This document shows, in pieces, positions 15,501 through 24,649 of a DNA stretch of 64,000 nt; the stretch's first letter is position 1; the number at the start of each line of letters is the position of its first letter. Made by a program: the position numbers and the translations under genes. The notes under the pieces were generated by a model. The model saw nothing but the letters and a program-made list of their open reading frames with translations, did no database searches and was not told the DNA's origin. Source of the stretch: Congeria kusceri (taxonomy: Eukaryota; Mollusca; Bivalvia; Myida; Dreissenidae); NCBI GenBank assembly GCA_027627225.1, contig CM051027.1, forward strand, positions 85,623,951 to 85,687,950. Direction: 5' to 3'.

Positions 15501-17747
15501 TACATATTCTAGTCTGACCAATCACACAACTTTGAGGATTTACCAACTTATTTTTGTACAATTAGAATGGTTAAAATATTTCGTTTAAAAGCATGTAATG
15601 AAAAAGATCAGACACTCTTTGTCATTTCATACCATATTTTATTAAACTCGTACAGGAAATTCGTTAGTAAGCTCGCCAAAGGCTCACTTACATACAAAAT
15701 TCCTGAACTCGTTGCTATAAAATATGGTATGAAATAACAACTCTTGTCAGATCCTATATGTAATACTTTCATGCAAATACACAAATTAATCGATAGCGAT
15801 GACATTACCTATTTCTATGTGCATACATTTTCATAATTATATATATGCTGTTTTGATATGCAAAATACTTTTAAGCACAGAATGAAATTAGAATGTTTGA
15901 AAAACGCTCTTGATATATTATGCTAAAGGACTTCGTTAATATATGTATGTGTGTTGACTGACATGTGTATAAACGGTATACACTGTATTAAAACCGATTC
16001 ATGTTGGCATTCGAAGCCCAGAAAATCCATCTTAGTGAGGCGACCCATCTGGCTTTGCACAAGATCGGCGGTTACACCACAACATTCAGGGCTAATATTC
16101 ATATCAAGGTAATGGTAACAATGAAATGTGCTAAACACGTTCACGTGAAACTGGCAAACTTTAATGTGAATTATAACAGTTTTGTTTCAATAACAAGTTT
16201 AGTAGTCAAACGTGGTCTCTTTCAGAGCGGGTTGTATATAATCTATTCTAAAGTAAGAGCACCGCTTACGGGTGCTGGACGCTCGAATTTCTCGTATTGG
16301 ATAGTATTCTGGCCTTTTGTTAATCTAATGAGTCACTGTGACGAAGTGTGTTGAATTTCAAATCAATACCTCTTATAGATATTGAGACATTAGACATAAA
16401 GCTAAAGTTCAAAAAAGGGCAATAGCTGTACCAAAATCCTTGATATAATTACCTCATCTTGTCTACAGAATGGGTTTATGACTGTGATCAATTACTTTGA
16501 GTTTCAAGTCAATACCTGTTAAAATTTGACCTAAAGCGAAAATTCTAAGTTGAATTACTCACACATATCCTTGATAGAGTTACTCCTTTTGTCTACAGAA
16601 TAAATTCATTACTGTGATCAAGTACTTTGAGTTCAAGTCAATGCCTCATACTGGTACTGAGAAATGTGACATTAAGCGAAAATTGTAAGCTGAAAAAAAG
16701 GGTTATAACTCTAACAAAATTCACGAAAGATTTACCTCCTCATGTCTTCAGAATGGGGTCAGCACCATATACAAGTATCTTGAGTTTCAATTTAATACCT
16801 TTGATAGTTATTTAGAAATTTTATATTTAACTTAAACATGTCAAAATATTCAAAGTTGTAAGTCCAAACAAGGGCTGATAACTCTGGAAATACAAATCAC
16901 AGGGTTACCTGCCTTGTTGTAATGAATTACCCTTTTGATAGTGAACATGTGCGACAGAGAGACGACAATAACTCTACTTCTTTTGCTTCGAAAAGTCGAG
17001 CTCAAAAACTATATCTTGTTAAATCCTTGCAGTAAAAGCCTTTAGTAAAGTTCTTTAAACTAGGCCTATACAGTTTAGAATCACTAAAATGTATGGGGAC
17101 GTTATACATTAGGGCTTATTTACCACTGGTAATATATTTACATGTGATGCACTGCGCAATTAATGCCAACTGAAAGAATTCTTACTACATTCATCTAGTA
17201 ATTTGACATGCCTTTATACCGATTCCAACCCCTAATTTGGATTATTATTCCTTGTTTGACCGCTCCAAGGTGGTGATACCAGTTTTGATCGTAGTGTTGT
17301 GTTTTGTTTTGTGCTTGTTTCGTGTTATTTTGGCAGTAGGTCTCTTGAACTAAAAAAGGGCCATTTTCATGTTAATCACAGTTTCTCACCTGCTGATGCA
17401 GCTAGAGTTTCACAAATTATATATTTATAGTAAGCAAATCCTTACGTTTACAATAATCTTCATTAATAAACAATCTTCGTCAATAACTAATCACAAACAA
17501 TAGCATAAAAATACTTATAACTTATAGAAATAATTGTGTTATTAGAGATAGTGAATACCAAATTAGATTCAACATAAAAGCGCTCTTAGAACAGTTTAGT
17601 TTTAACATTGTTCTTTATTCTTAGTCTAAGAATGGGTTGGTGAATGAATTCGAGCCCTGATCCCTGTTAAAATTACATTCTGTTTGGCAGGGCAAGGGTA
17701 TGATGAATACCTACTGGCTGGAAGGAAGGAAGGGCGACCGACGATAA
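504..17747 (+). CDS. Receptor-type (membrane) guanylate cyclase, 3' portion: kinase-homology, HNOBA and cyclase domains
   Basis: Makes cGMP from GTP at the plasma membrane; family of natriuretic peptide receptors and retinal cyclases. Exons: 504-600, 1011-1083, 3738-3856, 5563-5667, 6297-6368, 6992-7157, 7702-7848, 10773-10956, 11511-11651, 13948-14140, 14543-14612, 14887-15006, 15289-15372, 16017-16108, 17691-17747 (TAA 17745). All junctions are GT-AG and the phases join without a stop, giving 572 visible residues. Kinase-homology domain: VAVRNI (Arg where kinases have Lys), HGRLKSTNC in place of HRD, VTDYG in place of DFG, then LLWTAPELL and GDVYSFGI; so a pseudokinase. Signalling helix: [25 protein letters not shown]. 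Cyclase domain: [43 protein letters not shown]. The metal Asp residues, guanine-recognising Glu and Cys, and Asn/Arg are all present, so catalysis is probably intact. It ends in the usual GKG..TYWL tail. The ligand-binding and membrane exons lie left of the window; bases 1-503 look like intron. An AATAAA is at 18248. Confidence 0.94.
1480..3360. repeat. Degenerate direct duplication inside cyclase intron 2
   Basis: About 1480-1620 and 2390-2490 share an ordered series of words (CGTAGAAA, TTGGCGA, GAAACTAA, TGAATTATGA, GAAACATTT). About 2300-2420 and 3248-3345 share TTTACTGACT and TAGCCTGCAAAG. This looks like an old repeat unit of about 0.9 kb present more than once. The boundaries are vague. 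Confidence 0.45.
1841..1880. repeat. 40-bp perfect palindrome
   Basis: The left arm CAAAGATCTATAAATAAACA at 1841-1860 is followed at once by its exact reverse complement at 1861-1880, with no spacer. The match stops at the next base on each side. It lies in cyclase intron 2, in AT-rich DNA, and can form a cruciform or hairpin. Confidence 0.97.
4262..5311. mobile_element. Foldback/MITE-like element with 78-bp terminal inverted repeats
   Basis: 4262-4339 and 5234-5311 are inverted copies of the same 78-bp sequence with only a handful of mismatches, both arms ending in GGGAATGC on the inner side. A second inverted pair is nested inside: GACACGACAGTCGGTCAC near 4768 against its near-complement near 4949-4968. 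No coding capacity is seen in the 0.9 kb between the arms, so the element would be non-autonomous. It lies in cyclase intron 3. Just outside the left arm, two direct copies of a TTTCGGT..CTACTAAGGAGA word occur. No target-site duplication was identified. Confidence 0.78.
9016..9270. repeat. Dispersed repeat, copy 1 (second copy near 20440-20740)
   Basis: This shares an ordered set of words with about 20440-20740: GTTTATTCG, CTTGGTACGAAC, a TATAC(AC)TAATATACATGC-like stretch, TTTCTGCAAAGTT, and TTAATATATTTCTTGACTGCT against GAACATATTTATGGACTGCTG. Both copies read in the same direction. No coding capacity was seen, and the family was not recognised. Confidence 0.6.
9838..10330. repeat. Three diverged tandem copies of a ~170-bp unit
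   Basis: Units begin near 9838, 10001 and 10177 with AGTGGA(A/C)AAAA. Each carries an AATTCYG..AAATTGGTCGCAGCC-like stretch, then GATCAC, CACGTTAAGG and TCAGCTGTGAACGTTTGA, in the same order. The core ACAAAGGGCCGTAATTCTG resembles repeats common in mollusc introns (recalled, not searched). The unit lies in cyclase intron 7. Open frames here are not conserved between units and are not genes. Confidence 0.82.
11832..13800. mobile_element. Foldback element with iterated ~180-bp internal units
   Basis: The outer ends are inverted copies. The left end starts with TAACCTAACGTTGGAGTACA near 11834. The right end finishes with GTGTGTACTCGAAAGTTAGG near 13798. Several hundred bases inward remain matchable (GTATCAAAATGTTCA, CTCTCTTAGAATCTG, CACTTTGTCA, CCAAGATGGCCGC). 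Inside the left arm the word AAATCCAAAATGGCC recurs near 12100, 12285, 12465, 12645, 12820 and 12980, a period of about 180 bp. The right arm holds one or two inverted units, near 13330 and 13520. No transposase frame is seen. The element fills most of cyclase intron 9 (11652-13947). Confidence 0.85.
15606..15753. mobile_element. Hairpin MITE, 148 bp
   Basis: GATCAGACACTCTTTGTCAT at 15606 pairs with the reverse complement of the segment ending at 15753. The strongest block is ATTTCATACCATATTTTAT against ATAAAATATGGTATGAAAT. A second paired block, AACTCGT.CAGGAA, flanks the loop. It is nearly all stem and lies in cyclase intron 13. Confidence 0.85.
16351..16960. repeat. Four diverged tandem copies of a ~130-150-bp unit
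   Basis: Units start near 16351, 16497, 16627 and 16779 with TTTGAGTTTCAAGTCAATACC or a close variant. Each is followed by a run containing TTGAC/ACATTAAGC, AAAAAAGGG..ATAACT, and (in the first three) a CTACAGAATGGG/AATAAA word. They lie in the last cyclase intron, with no coding signal. Confidence 0.8.
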
Positions 17748-18407
17748 AAACAGATCTTGATGAACTTTAGACATGGGACTGTGTTTTCAGGCAAATGCAT
17801 TATGTACAGATGGTTTCATGCGTGTTACATTTCCAAGTGAATATATTAAACGGCAGTGTTTCCTGCTCAGTGTGTAACAATTTGTTAAAAGTATATTTCC
17901 ATGAGAAACTTTTTCTTGCGGGTGTTTTTGTGTGAATTTTAATACCGTCGGCCGTTTATGCCCAACTCTCATCTAAGTGTTAATGTTGATTACATGTATT
18001 GTTTTATATCCAATATTGTAAACATTGGTTCAACATATTGTTTGTTTCATGACCATTAAATCGTATGTTTCCTTTCCATTTGTATGTTTAGCCGTCTAAG
18101 GTGTCCTACCGTCTGTGTTTTAATATTGTTATTTTATTATGTTATGATAATGTTTCTTATTTCATTCTTATTTGTAGACCAAATTTAACATATGAACGCC
18201 AGATTTGGTAAATGTTTATTGTTTACAGCAATCACCACTGTTTAAAAAATAAATGCGAATAGTTCTAATCAGTTGTGTTATATAATGTTAACAGTGATCA
18301 TGAAAATATGCGTTTTAAATTAATATCGCAACCACTGCACCGTTCCATAACATTCAGGGTCGCGACAGTGTCACGTGCACGATGGGTCAGATACGCTCTC
18401 AGCATCG
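17748..18407. other. 3' flank of the cyclase gene
   Basis: This is AT-rich sequence with no credible coding exon. It probably contains the 3' UTR. A canonical AATAAA lies at 18248-18253, about 500 bases after the stop, and is the best poly(A) signal seen. Confidence 0.5.
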
Positions 18408-19434
18408 TTACCATGACAACTGTCGCCACCAAAAAACGGCCCATAGCATGTCCTTTGCCTCGTTCTTGTATGTGGCTTCACAGACGTACAAAACCAGTTT
18501 CCCCATTCCTACCAGGACCCATCAACTGAATAAATATGGGAAAGAGACAGAATACATGTACATGTACCAATGTATAACAAAGAACATATAGTAGTATACA
18601 ATGTGGTAACGAGACTTACATTCCTAACAAATGGACTACATGTTAAACACCGACAATAGGTAATACGATAACGAAATGTGCCGTGACGTCACAAGCTTTG
18701 TTAGAAAGAATAAAATAATTTACTTTTCAGTGGCCATTGCCACAAGATACACAACATATTTATATTTGCACAACTTCCTATTCACACACGCATCATCAGG
18801 CATATTTGACTCATCAATACCTCGAAAACCATGATAATGTTTTTTTCAAACTACACCCCTTACGTTCGCTTGGTCTGCTGTAGCGGAGAGTGTACTTGTT
18901 GCTATCACCATCACACAGTTGACCCAGTACGGACGGTGCCGGGCTCGAGCACACTCGGGATCTGCGAAACAAACCAGTTCGGCAACTCGTCGAACACTCA
19001 GACCAGGCGCTCCATTCACTCCATCGACCATTTACGATCAAATGCAGTTGATAAAAGTGCCAACAAATGTTAATCATATTTAAACTCATAGTGTAATTCA
19101 TTGTGGAATCATTTGTAGACTCAACAACTTTTTATCTAGGTCACGCAAAGGAACACGTGTGTAATATATGTGATGCGCTTGTGAAAGCAAGTCATGAAAA
19201 TTAATGCCACAAACATATCTTGAGAGGAGCCTAACTTAATGGTGGCATAAACTGGAAACTTTTAAATATTTAATTGTATGATGAACGTTGTTCTGTCTTT
19301 TATTGTATAGTTATATATTACATTGTATTTAGATAACACAAGAATGCATAACTTACCGGGACAATGATCAGATTTGATCAAGTCGTCTGAGGTGGCCTTG
19401 CACTGCTGGTCCAGAAAAGCATTGACAAGAATAC
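18408..19434 (-). CDS. Possible thrombospondin type-1 repeat gene fragment
   Basis: The clear part is on the minus strand, about 19032 down to 18864. It reads GRWSEWSAWSECSTSC followed by FRRSRVC and a CDGD word, the Trp and Cys pattern of the first half of a thrombospondin type-1 repeat. A good donor (C|GTAAGG, phase 1) ends it at 18864. Upstream, 19434-19357 could be a 78-nt phase 1-1 exon with a good acceptor (CTTACAG) and donor (CCCG|GTAAGT). Downstream, 18508-18408 could be a terminal exon in the matching phase, ending in TAA. Against it: I see no convincing acceptor just before the repeat, and the last cysteines of the domain are missing. It could be the remnant of a secreted or ADAMTS-like gene. 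Only the domain call is firm. Confidence 0.4.
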
Positions 19435-22400
19435 CTGTAAGATGCGGCATGACAGCGAGGATATCACTAAATACATTATTGTAAAATTACATTCCTGATG
19501 TGAGAAAATGACCTGCATGTTAGTTTTACCTTACATAGATTACCATATAAATTCAAATTCAGTTGAACTGGATTTTAGACATAAAATAATATGTTTACGT
19601 TTGAGAACACGTGCATAAAGCATACTCACACACTGAGGCTGTGGTGCCAAAAATAATCCTGATAAAACCGTGATATTATTGGTGCACGATTCGAACAGTG
19701 ACGGTGTATACTTAGTTTGGTATTTCGAAATGTTTGGAATGTATGTACATGTCTTGAACGTGTGATAACGCTGGTCTTTATCAGAATACCACGTCAAAGA
19801 CTATATCTGCCGAACCGAGGTGATGGTCACTGTCGGAATAATTGACCTTACGTCGAGAATTGATTGACAATGCGTTTAGCCATTCAGAAAATTAGGACTT
19901 AATTATTTGACGGATATGTCTTGAAAACATTCGTATACTGTCAACGGTGTTCATAAGAGTTTGACCTAAGTATAGGCGTGGTTATAAATCCCATGGCGTA
20001 TCGTTAATTATACCCAGCACATGCGCCATGTTGGCCCCTGTGATACATTTTCATAAATTTTAGTTGATTTAAAAAAAGTTTTACGCTCGATATGTAAATA
20101 CCTATGACCTATGACAGAGATTTGCAAATACGGAATAAAAAAAATAAAATAATGTAATGGGTGTTCTGACTGGGCCAGCGGGGTTGATGTGGGTAAAAGG
20201 CAATGCGTAACACAGGGCTAGAACCATGTTCTGCATAATGTGTGCTTCTATGAAACCGAGAGATCTGGCAACGTATCCTAGTTGGTATTGAATTCTGCAA
20301 GACAACGTGAGAAGTTGTTAAAATACACACAAAATATCAATCATCGTCACATACATTTGCTAGCTAATTAAAGCCGCAGTCCATAAAAAAAATAATTTAA
20401 TTCATCTTAAATTAACATTAGTTCATATGAACGTAAATGCCGTTTATTCGACTGAAAACTGATTCGTATTTAAGGAATGCATTTAATAATGTCAATGTTC
20501 GAAAACGCTTGGTACGAACAAAATATACACTAATGTATATACATGCCGATTATACTCCAGAGCCATCACCAGCTATCATATACAAAAACTATAAGATAGG
20601 AAGTTAATACCAAAACGTTACTATTTTTACGATTTCAATGAGGTTTTTTTGTATTTTGATCGATAAGATATCCATTGAAACCGATTTCTGCAAAGTTGTA
20701 TTTAATGAACATATTTATGGACTGCTGCTTTAACATCTAGTTTCTGTAAGCTTCACAGTATTTACCTATTAAGCGATAGTTCAGCTGCTTCGCTGTCATA
20801 AAGATTAAGCATGTCGCCGACACAAGAATCATTGACACAGAGGCAATCATCTCTCAGGTAGCCACCATCTCTGAAGTGTAATTGGTAGCATTATATCACA
20901 AGATATAATTTGCTTTTTACTGTCGACTCATACTCAACCCCGTTAACTTATGATGCCGTCGAGGTTACTTCTGAGGTTATAAACATTAAATGCCCAGCGA
21001 TGAAAATGCAACGACACTTTTTAATACTGCTATTCTCCAATTCCCTTACAAACATTAAAAATTAACAACAATTGTCACGGCTACATTAGTTGTTCGACAT
21101 GACCGACTGCCATCGGGAATTAAAGAACTCAATCGGAGGCTGTTACAATGTTTCGTACTGTAACACCAATCACTTATATAAATGGGAGAAAAATAACATG
21201 TAATAGTATGAATATTGCAATCGCAATTATCTCTCTGAAATTTTGTTTTACTGAACAAATATTAAATCATTAACGTATCATACCGGGGATTGACTACTAA
21301 GTGCTATTTTGATGAAACGTTGCTTTGTGAAAATCGTTGGACAAGTTCCATTAAAATTACAATATAAATAATGTATCGATAAAAGGTGTAACAAACGGTT
21401 CGATGTAATAATGATTTATGTGGCGATCGTCGTAAATCCAATAATCCTTCCAATAATGAATGGTACAAGTTGCTAGCTGTATGTAACCTTATCCTTAAAG
21501 TGTTTGTTTTGAAATGGTATATGATATTTTACTGCACTTTTACACATATCTGTGTGTGTGTGTGTTAATGCTATGGAACATTTAACTGCAAGAAAATAAT
21601 ACATCTGGACTAAGCAACTCAAACATAAAGTCAAGCACAAAATGAAAAAAAAATTGTGTCGCCCCTTGGAACCATGTTTCGAACCTACGACTTCCAGATG
21701 CAAAGTAAATCATGAGATGCACGTGTTTTCAAAATATAAATGAAAAGCACTATTCTTCTTATTTAATTGTTTTGCGTTACAACGCTTTATACTTGTATCA
21801 ATTTGAGTTGATTTCGGATTATAACTAGTAATTAACTACCAATTTTAAGCTCGACTATTCAAATAATAGGTGAGCTTTCCTTCTACCCCCGGCGTAGGCG
21901 TCCGCGTCTGATCTTGGTTAAAGGTTATATTCAGAAGTCTTCTAACTTCAAAACTAAATAAGTTATTCACTTGAAACTTGGAATATACCGTTGTCATCAA
22001 CTCCAGCATCGGATGCAACATTCCCCATAACTCAGTTTTGTATTTTGACAGAATTATGTCCCTTTTTCACATAGATTTTTGGTTAAAGTTTATATTCAAA
22101 AGTCCTGTAACTTCAAAACTACTTTTCACATAGATTTTGGGTTTAAAGTTTTTGTGCCAATGTCGTATAATTTGTTAACTACTTAAGGCATTCACTTGAA
22201 ATTTGGAATAAATTGATGAAATAACTGCCATAACTCGGCTTTGTATTTCAACAAATGTATGCCCCTTCCACTTTCTAAAATATGTACCTACTGAAATGCT
22301 TCGAATACTCGAGCGCGCTGTCCCCTGACAGCTCTTGTTTAAAATATGTTTCTGTACAAAGTGTCGTGATTCGTTTCTGTTCTTTATTTCTTTTGGAAGC

Positions 22401-22879
22401 TTTCACAAACAAAATTTGAAAAGTGTCGATTTGCAAATTTGTACTTTTAAACTAATGAAAGTACAAGATGAACCAGGAGTTACATTAATTGTTTCGTGAT
22501 GTAGAACAAGGTCACCTCACGAAGTTTATAGATCATCCAGAGAAAAATCCTTCAAAAGGTTCATGTGACTTTTTATATCTTCAGATAAATAATTATGGAG
22601 TTTTACACTGCTTTGAAAACTTGACTTCAAAGTTCCGTCAAGCTTTTACTAAGGAAGCTGAAGGAAATGTGGATTGATTGTTCAAACATTCAATCACCGT
22701 CTGAACAAACAGTGTGCGAACGGATACAGCGCTTCCACGACGGTTTAAAATTATTACGTATCTGGACATTTTTGCACAGGTGACAATCTCATTTTAATAA
22801 AAAAATATGTATTGTATGGCAATTTAATATTTTCTTTTGTATAATATTGTCCGTGTTTCTGCGTCGTTGTAAATGAATT
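19435..22879. other. Intergenic stretch, repeats only
   Basis: No exon is supported. About 20440-20740 is the second copy of the dispersed repeat at 9016. About 21846-22340 resembles a common mollusc dispersed repeat: GGCGTAGGCGTCCGCGTC, then two imperfect copies of a TTAAAGTTTATATTCA..AGTC.T.TAACTTCAAAACTA segment, ending near CTGTCCCCTGACAGCTCTTG. A short TG run lies at 21549-21564. A 62-codon frame at 22489-22677 matches no family I know and is not called. Confidence 0.5.
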
Positions 22880-22885
22880 TTTATT
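22880..22885 (-). terminator. Poly(A) signal AATAAA for the acetyltransferase gene
   Basis: TTTATT on the plus strand gives AATAAA on the minus strand, about 60 bases past the acetyltransferase stop codon. Confidence 0.55.
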
Positions 22886-22945
22886 AGACAAACATTTTGG
22901 ATAATAAAGTAATAAAGTTGTTAGTAAGTTATCGTTTGTATAGAT

Positions 22946-24145
22946 TCATTGTATCAATGCTTTCAATTTGTCTCCCTTCAGTCTAAAGAGATTCCAGTCC
23001 TCTGTCTTCGTGAGGTTGATGGCCCCTTTAGATTCATAGAAGTCTATGGATGGTTTGTTCCAGCCTAGGACAACCCAGTCCAGGCGGTTGCACTTTCGGT
23101 TAACCGCAACGCGAACCACTTCCTTCCAAAGTCTGATGCCAATTCCCTGTTGTCTAAAAGAAGGTGTCACATACAGATCCTCGAGGTAGACGCTAACCCC
23201 TTCCCATGTTGAATAGTTAAAGAAATACAAAGCGTAGCCGACTATTTTTTTCTCGTTACTTTCCGCAACAAAACAGCGAAACATACGTTCATTTCCAAAT
23301 CCATCATGTCGCAATGTTTCAGCCCCAATTTTGGGTCCATTCGGCATATTTTCGTACTCAGCTAATTCCTGGATAAAATCAAATATTTAAATTTAAAAAA
23401 AATAAATATGTACGTCTTACATAAACTACTAATAATATCGACAGCTGATTAATGAGGCAGTGTTTCGAATGTTATCATTCAATAACAACGATTTGAAAAG
23501 CATACAAATTACATTAGACAATTTTGGTAATTAAAATCCAAATCCATTTAATTATTATTGTTGAAATATTTAATATTTTAGGGTAATTGGCGGGGACGTA
23601 ATTAAGCCGAATTAGAATATACACACAGTGTTGTAAAATGTGTCCTTAAAGTTCAGTCCTTTTTGCGTAATTTATCTTAAAAACATTACTATTTCTTGTG
23701 GATGTTAATGATTCAAAAGCAAATTTCAGTTCAGTTTCACTTAAAGAAAACAGATTCAGTCGGACTGTGCATTTATTGTGCCCAACCGCCTTTCCATATC
23801 GGTGTTAAACGCGATTAGAGTAATTAGATGCACGAGCATATATTAAATATAAAGTCAGTACGCCTTATTATGCCAGTGAGTTAATTCGATATGTATGTAC
23901 ACGAACATTGCGTAGAGAAGTAGATCTATGTTTACATCTAGTAGTTTCATACCTGTATGTTTAAATGATGAACACGAGCGGTGGATTCTGACAATCTATC
24001 TAAATTTTACTCTTAGTATACTTCCGAATGCAAAATTACCGTAAATATTTAAACACAAATGGTTTACCTTTATCAATATCACAATTTCTTCACAATCGTT
24101 ATCTGTAGCTTCTCGAATAACAACGTTTTCGCACGTGGTCTCCAT
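22946..24145 (-). CDS. GNAT N-acetyltransferase, diamine/thialysine acetyltransferase (SSAT-like)
   Basis: Two exons on the minus strand, 24145-24068 (26 codons from the ATG) and 23368-22946 (140 residues and TGA), joined in phase 0 across a GT-AG intron (donor AAG|GTAAAC, acceptor TTTTATCCAG). The product is 166 residues, close to the roughly 170 of animal SSAT proteins. In order: VVIREATDNDCEEIVILIK at the N-terminus, the spliced ELAEYENMPNGPKI, FRCFVAE, IVGYALYFFNYSTWEG, the strand SVYLEDLYV, the acetyl-CoA loop FRQQGIGIRLW (R-x-x-G-x-G), and NKPSIDFYESKGA with the usual catalytic-region Tyr. Members acetylate polyamines (SAT1) or thialysine and similar amines (SAT2). The sequence alone does not settle which; the MPNGPKI segment seems closer to SAT2-like invertebrate proteins (inference). 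The gene is complete and divergent from RPA1. Confidence 0.93.
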
Positions 24146-24649
24146 GTTCAAAGGGTACAGACTAAAACATTTCACAACCACCTTATATAATGCACAACTA
24201 TTCCTAAATGTATCATTTAAAGCGATGCAGATGCAGCACGTACTTCATGCAGACTCTATATGTCATATATCAGAGGGCACCTCTATTCGTATAAGTAAAT
24301 GTTAAATATTTGCCGTCAACAACATTCAACAAGACAATATCAATGTTTCAAAATAAAAAAAAATCATGTATGTTTAAATTTCATTCAGAATGCTTATTTT
24401 ATAAATTTATGTCTAGATTCGTGTATTTTTTGTGGTTTAAAATAATTATAATTATCTTGATTCGTGTTACACACTCAACACTTTTCTATGATTCCGCTCT
24501 AAGCCAATTCCGTTATAACATTATTCGAGATTTAATTTTAAATTGCGCATGCGCAGACGTGAACAAAATAATAAATCGCGGGATTTGCAGTTATTCAGCG
24601 AAATCGTAGAAAAAATTAATCGGACGTTGCAACAGCTCCTTAACTCAGA
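24146..24649. promoter_or_regulatory. Shared head-to-head promoter region of the acetyltransferase and RPA1
   Basis: The two start codons (24145 minus, 24650 plus) are 504 bp apart with no other gene between them, so both promoters must lie here or be shared. The clearest element is the NRF1-type palindrome described separately. No TATA box is obvious next to either start. Confidence 0.6.
24544..24555. promoter_or_regulatory. NRF1-type palindromic site TGCGCATGCGCA
   Basis: This is a perfect 12-bp palindrome matching the established NRF1 consensus (YGCGCAYGCGCR), 94 bases before the RPA1 ATG, in otherwise AT-rich DNA. NRF1 sites are typical of TATA-less housekeeping and bidirectional promoters. 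Binding is inferred. Confidence 0.7.

Noticed and set aside
22489..22677. 62-codon plus-strand frame near the acetyltransferase 3' end
   Set aside because: No similarity I recognise. A decayed exon is possible, but nothing in the sequence supports it.
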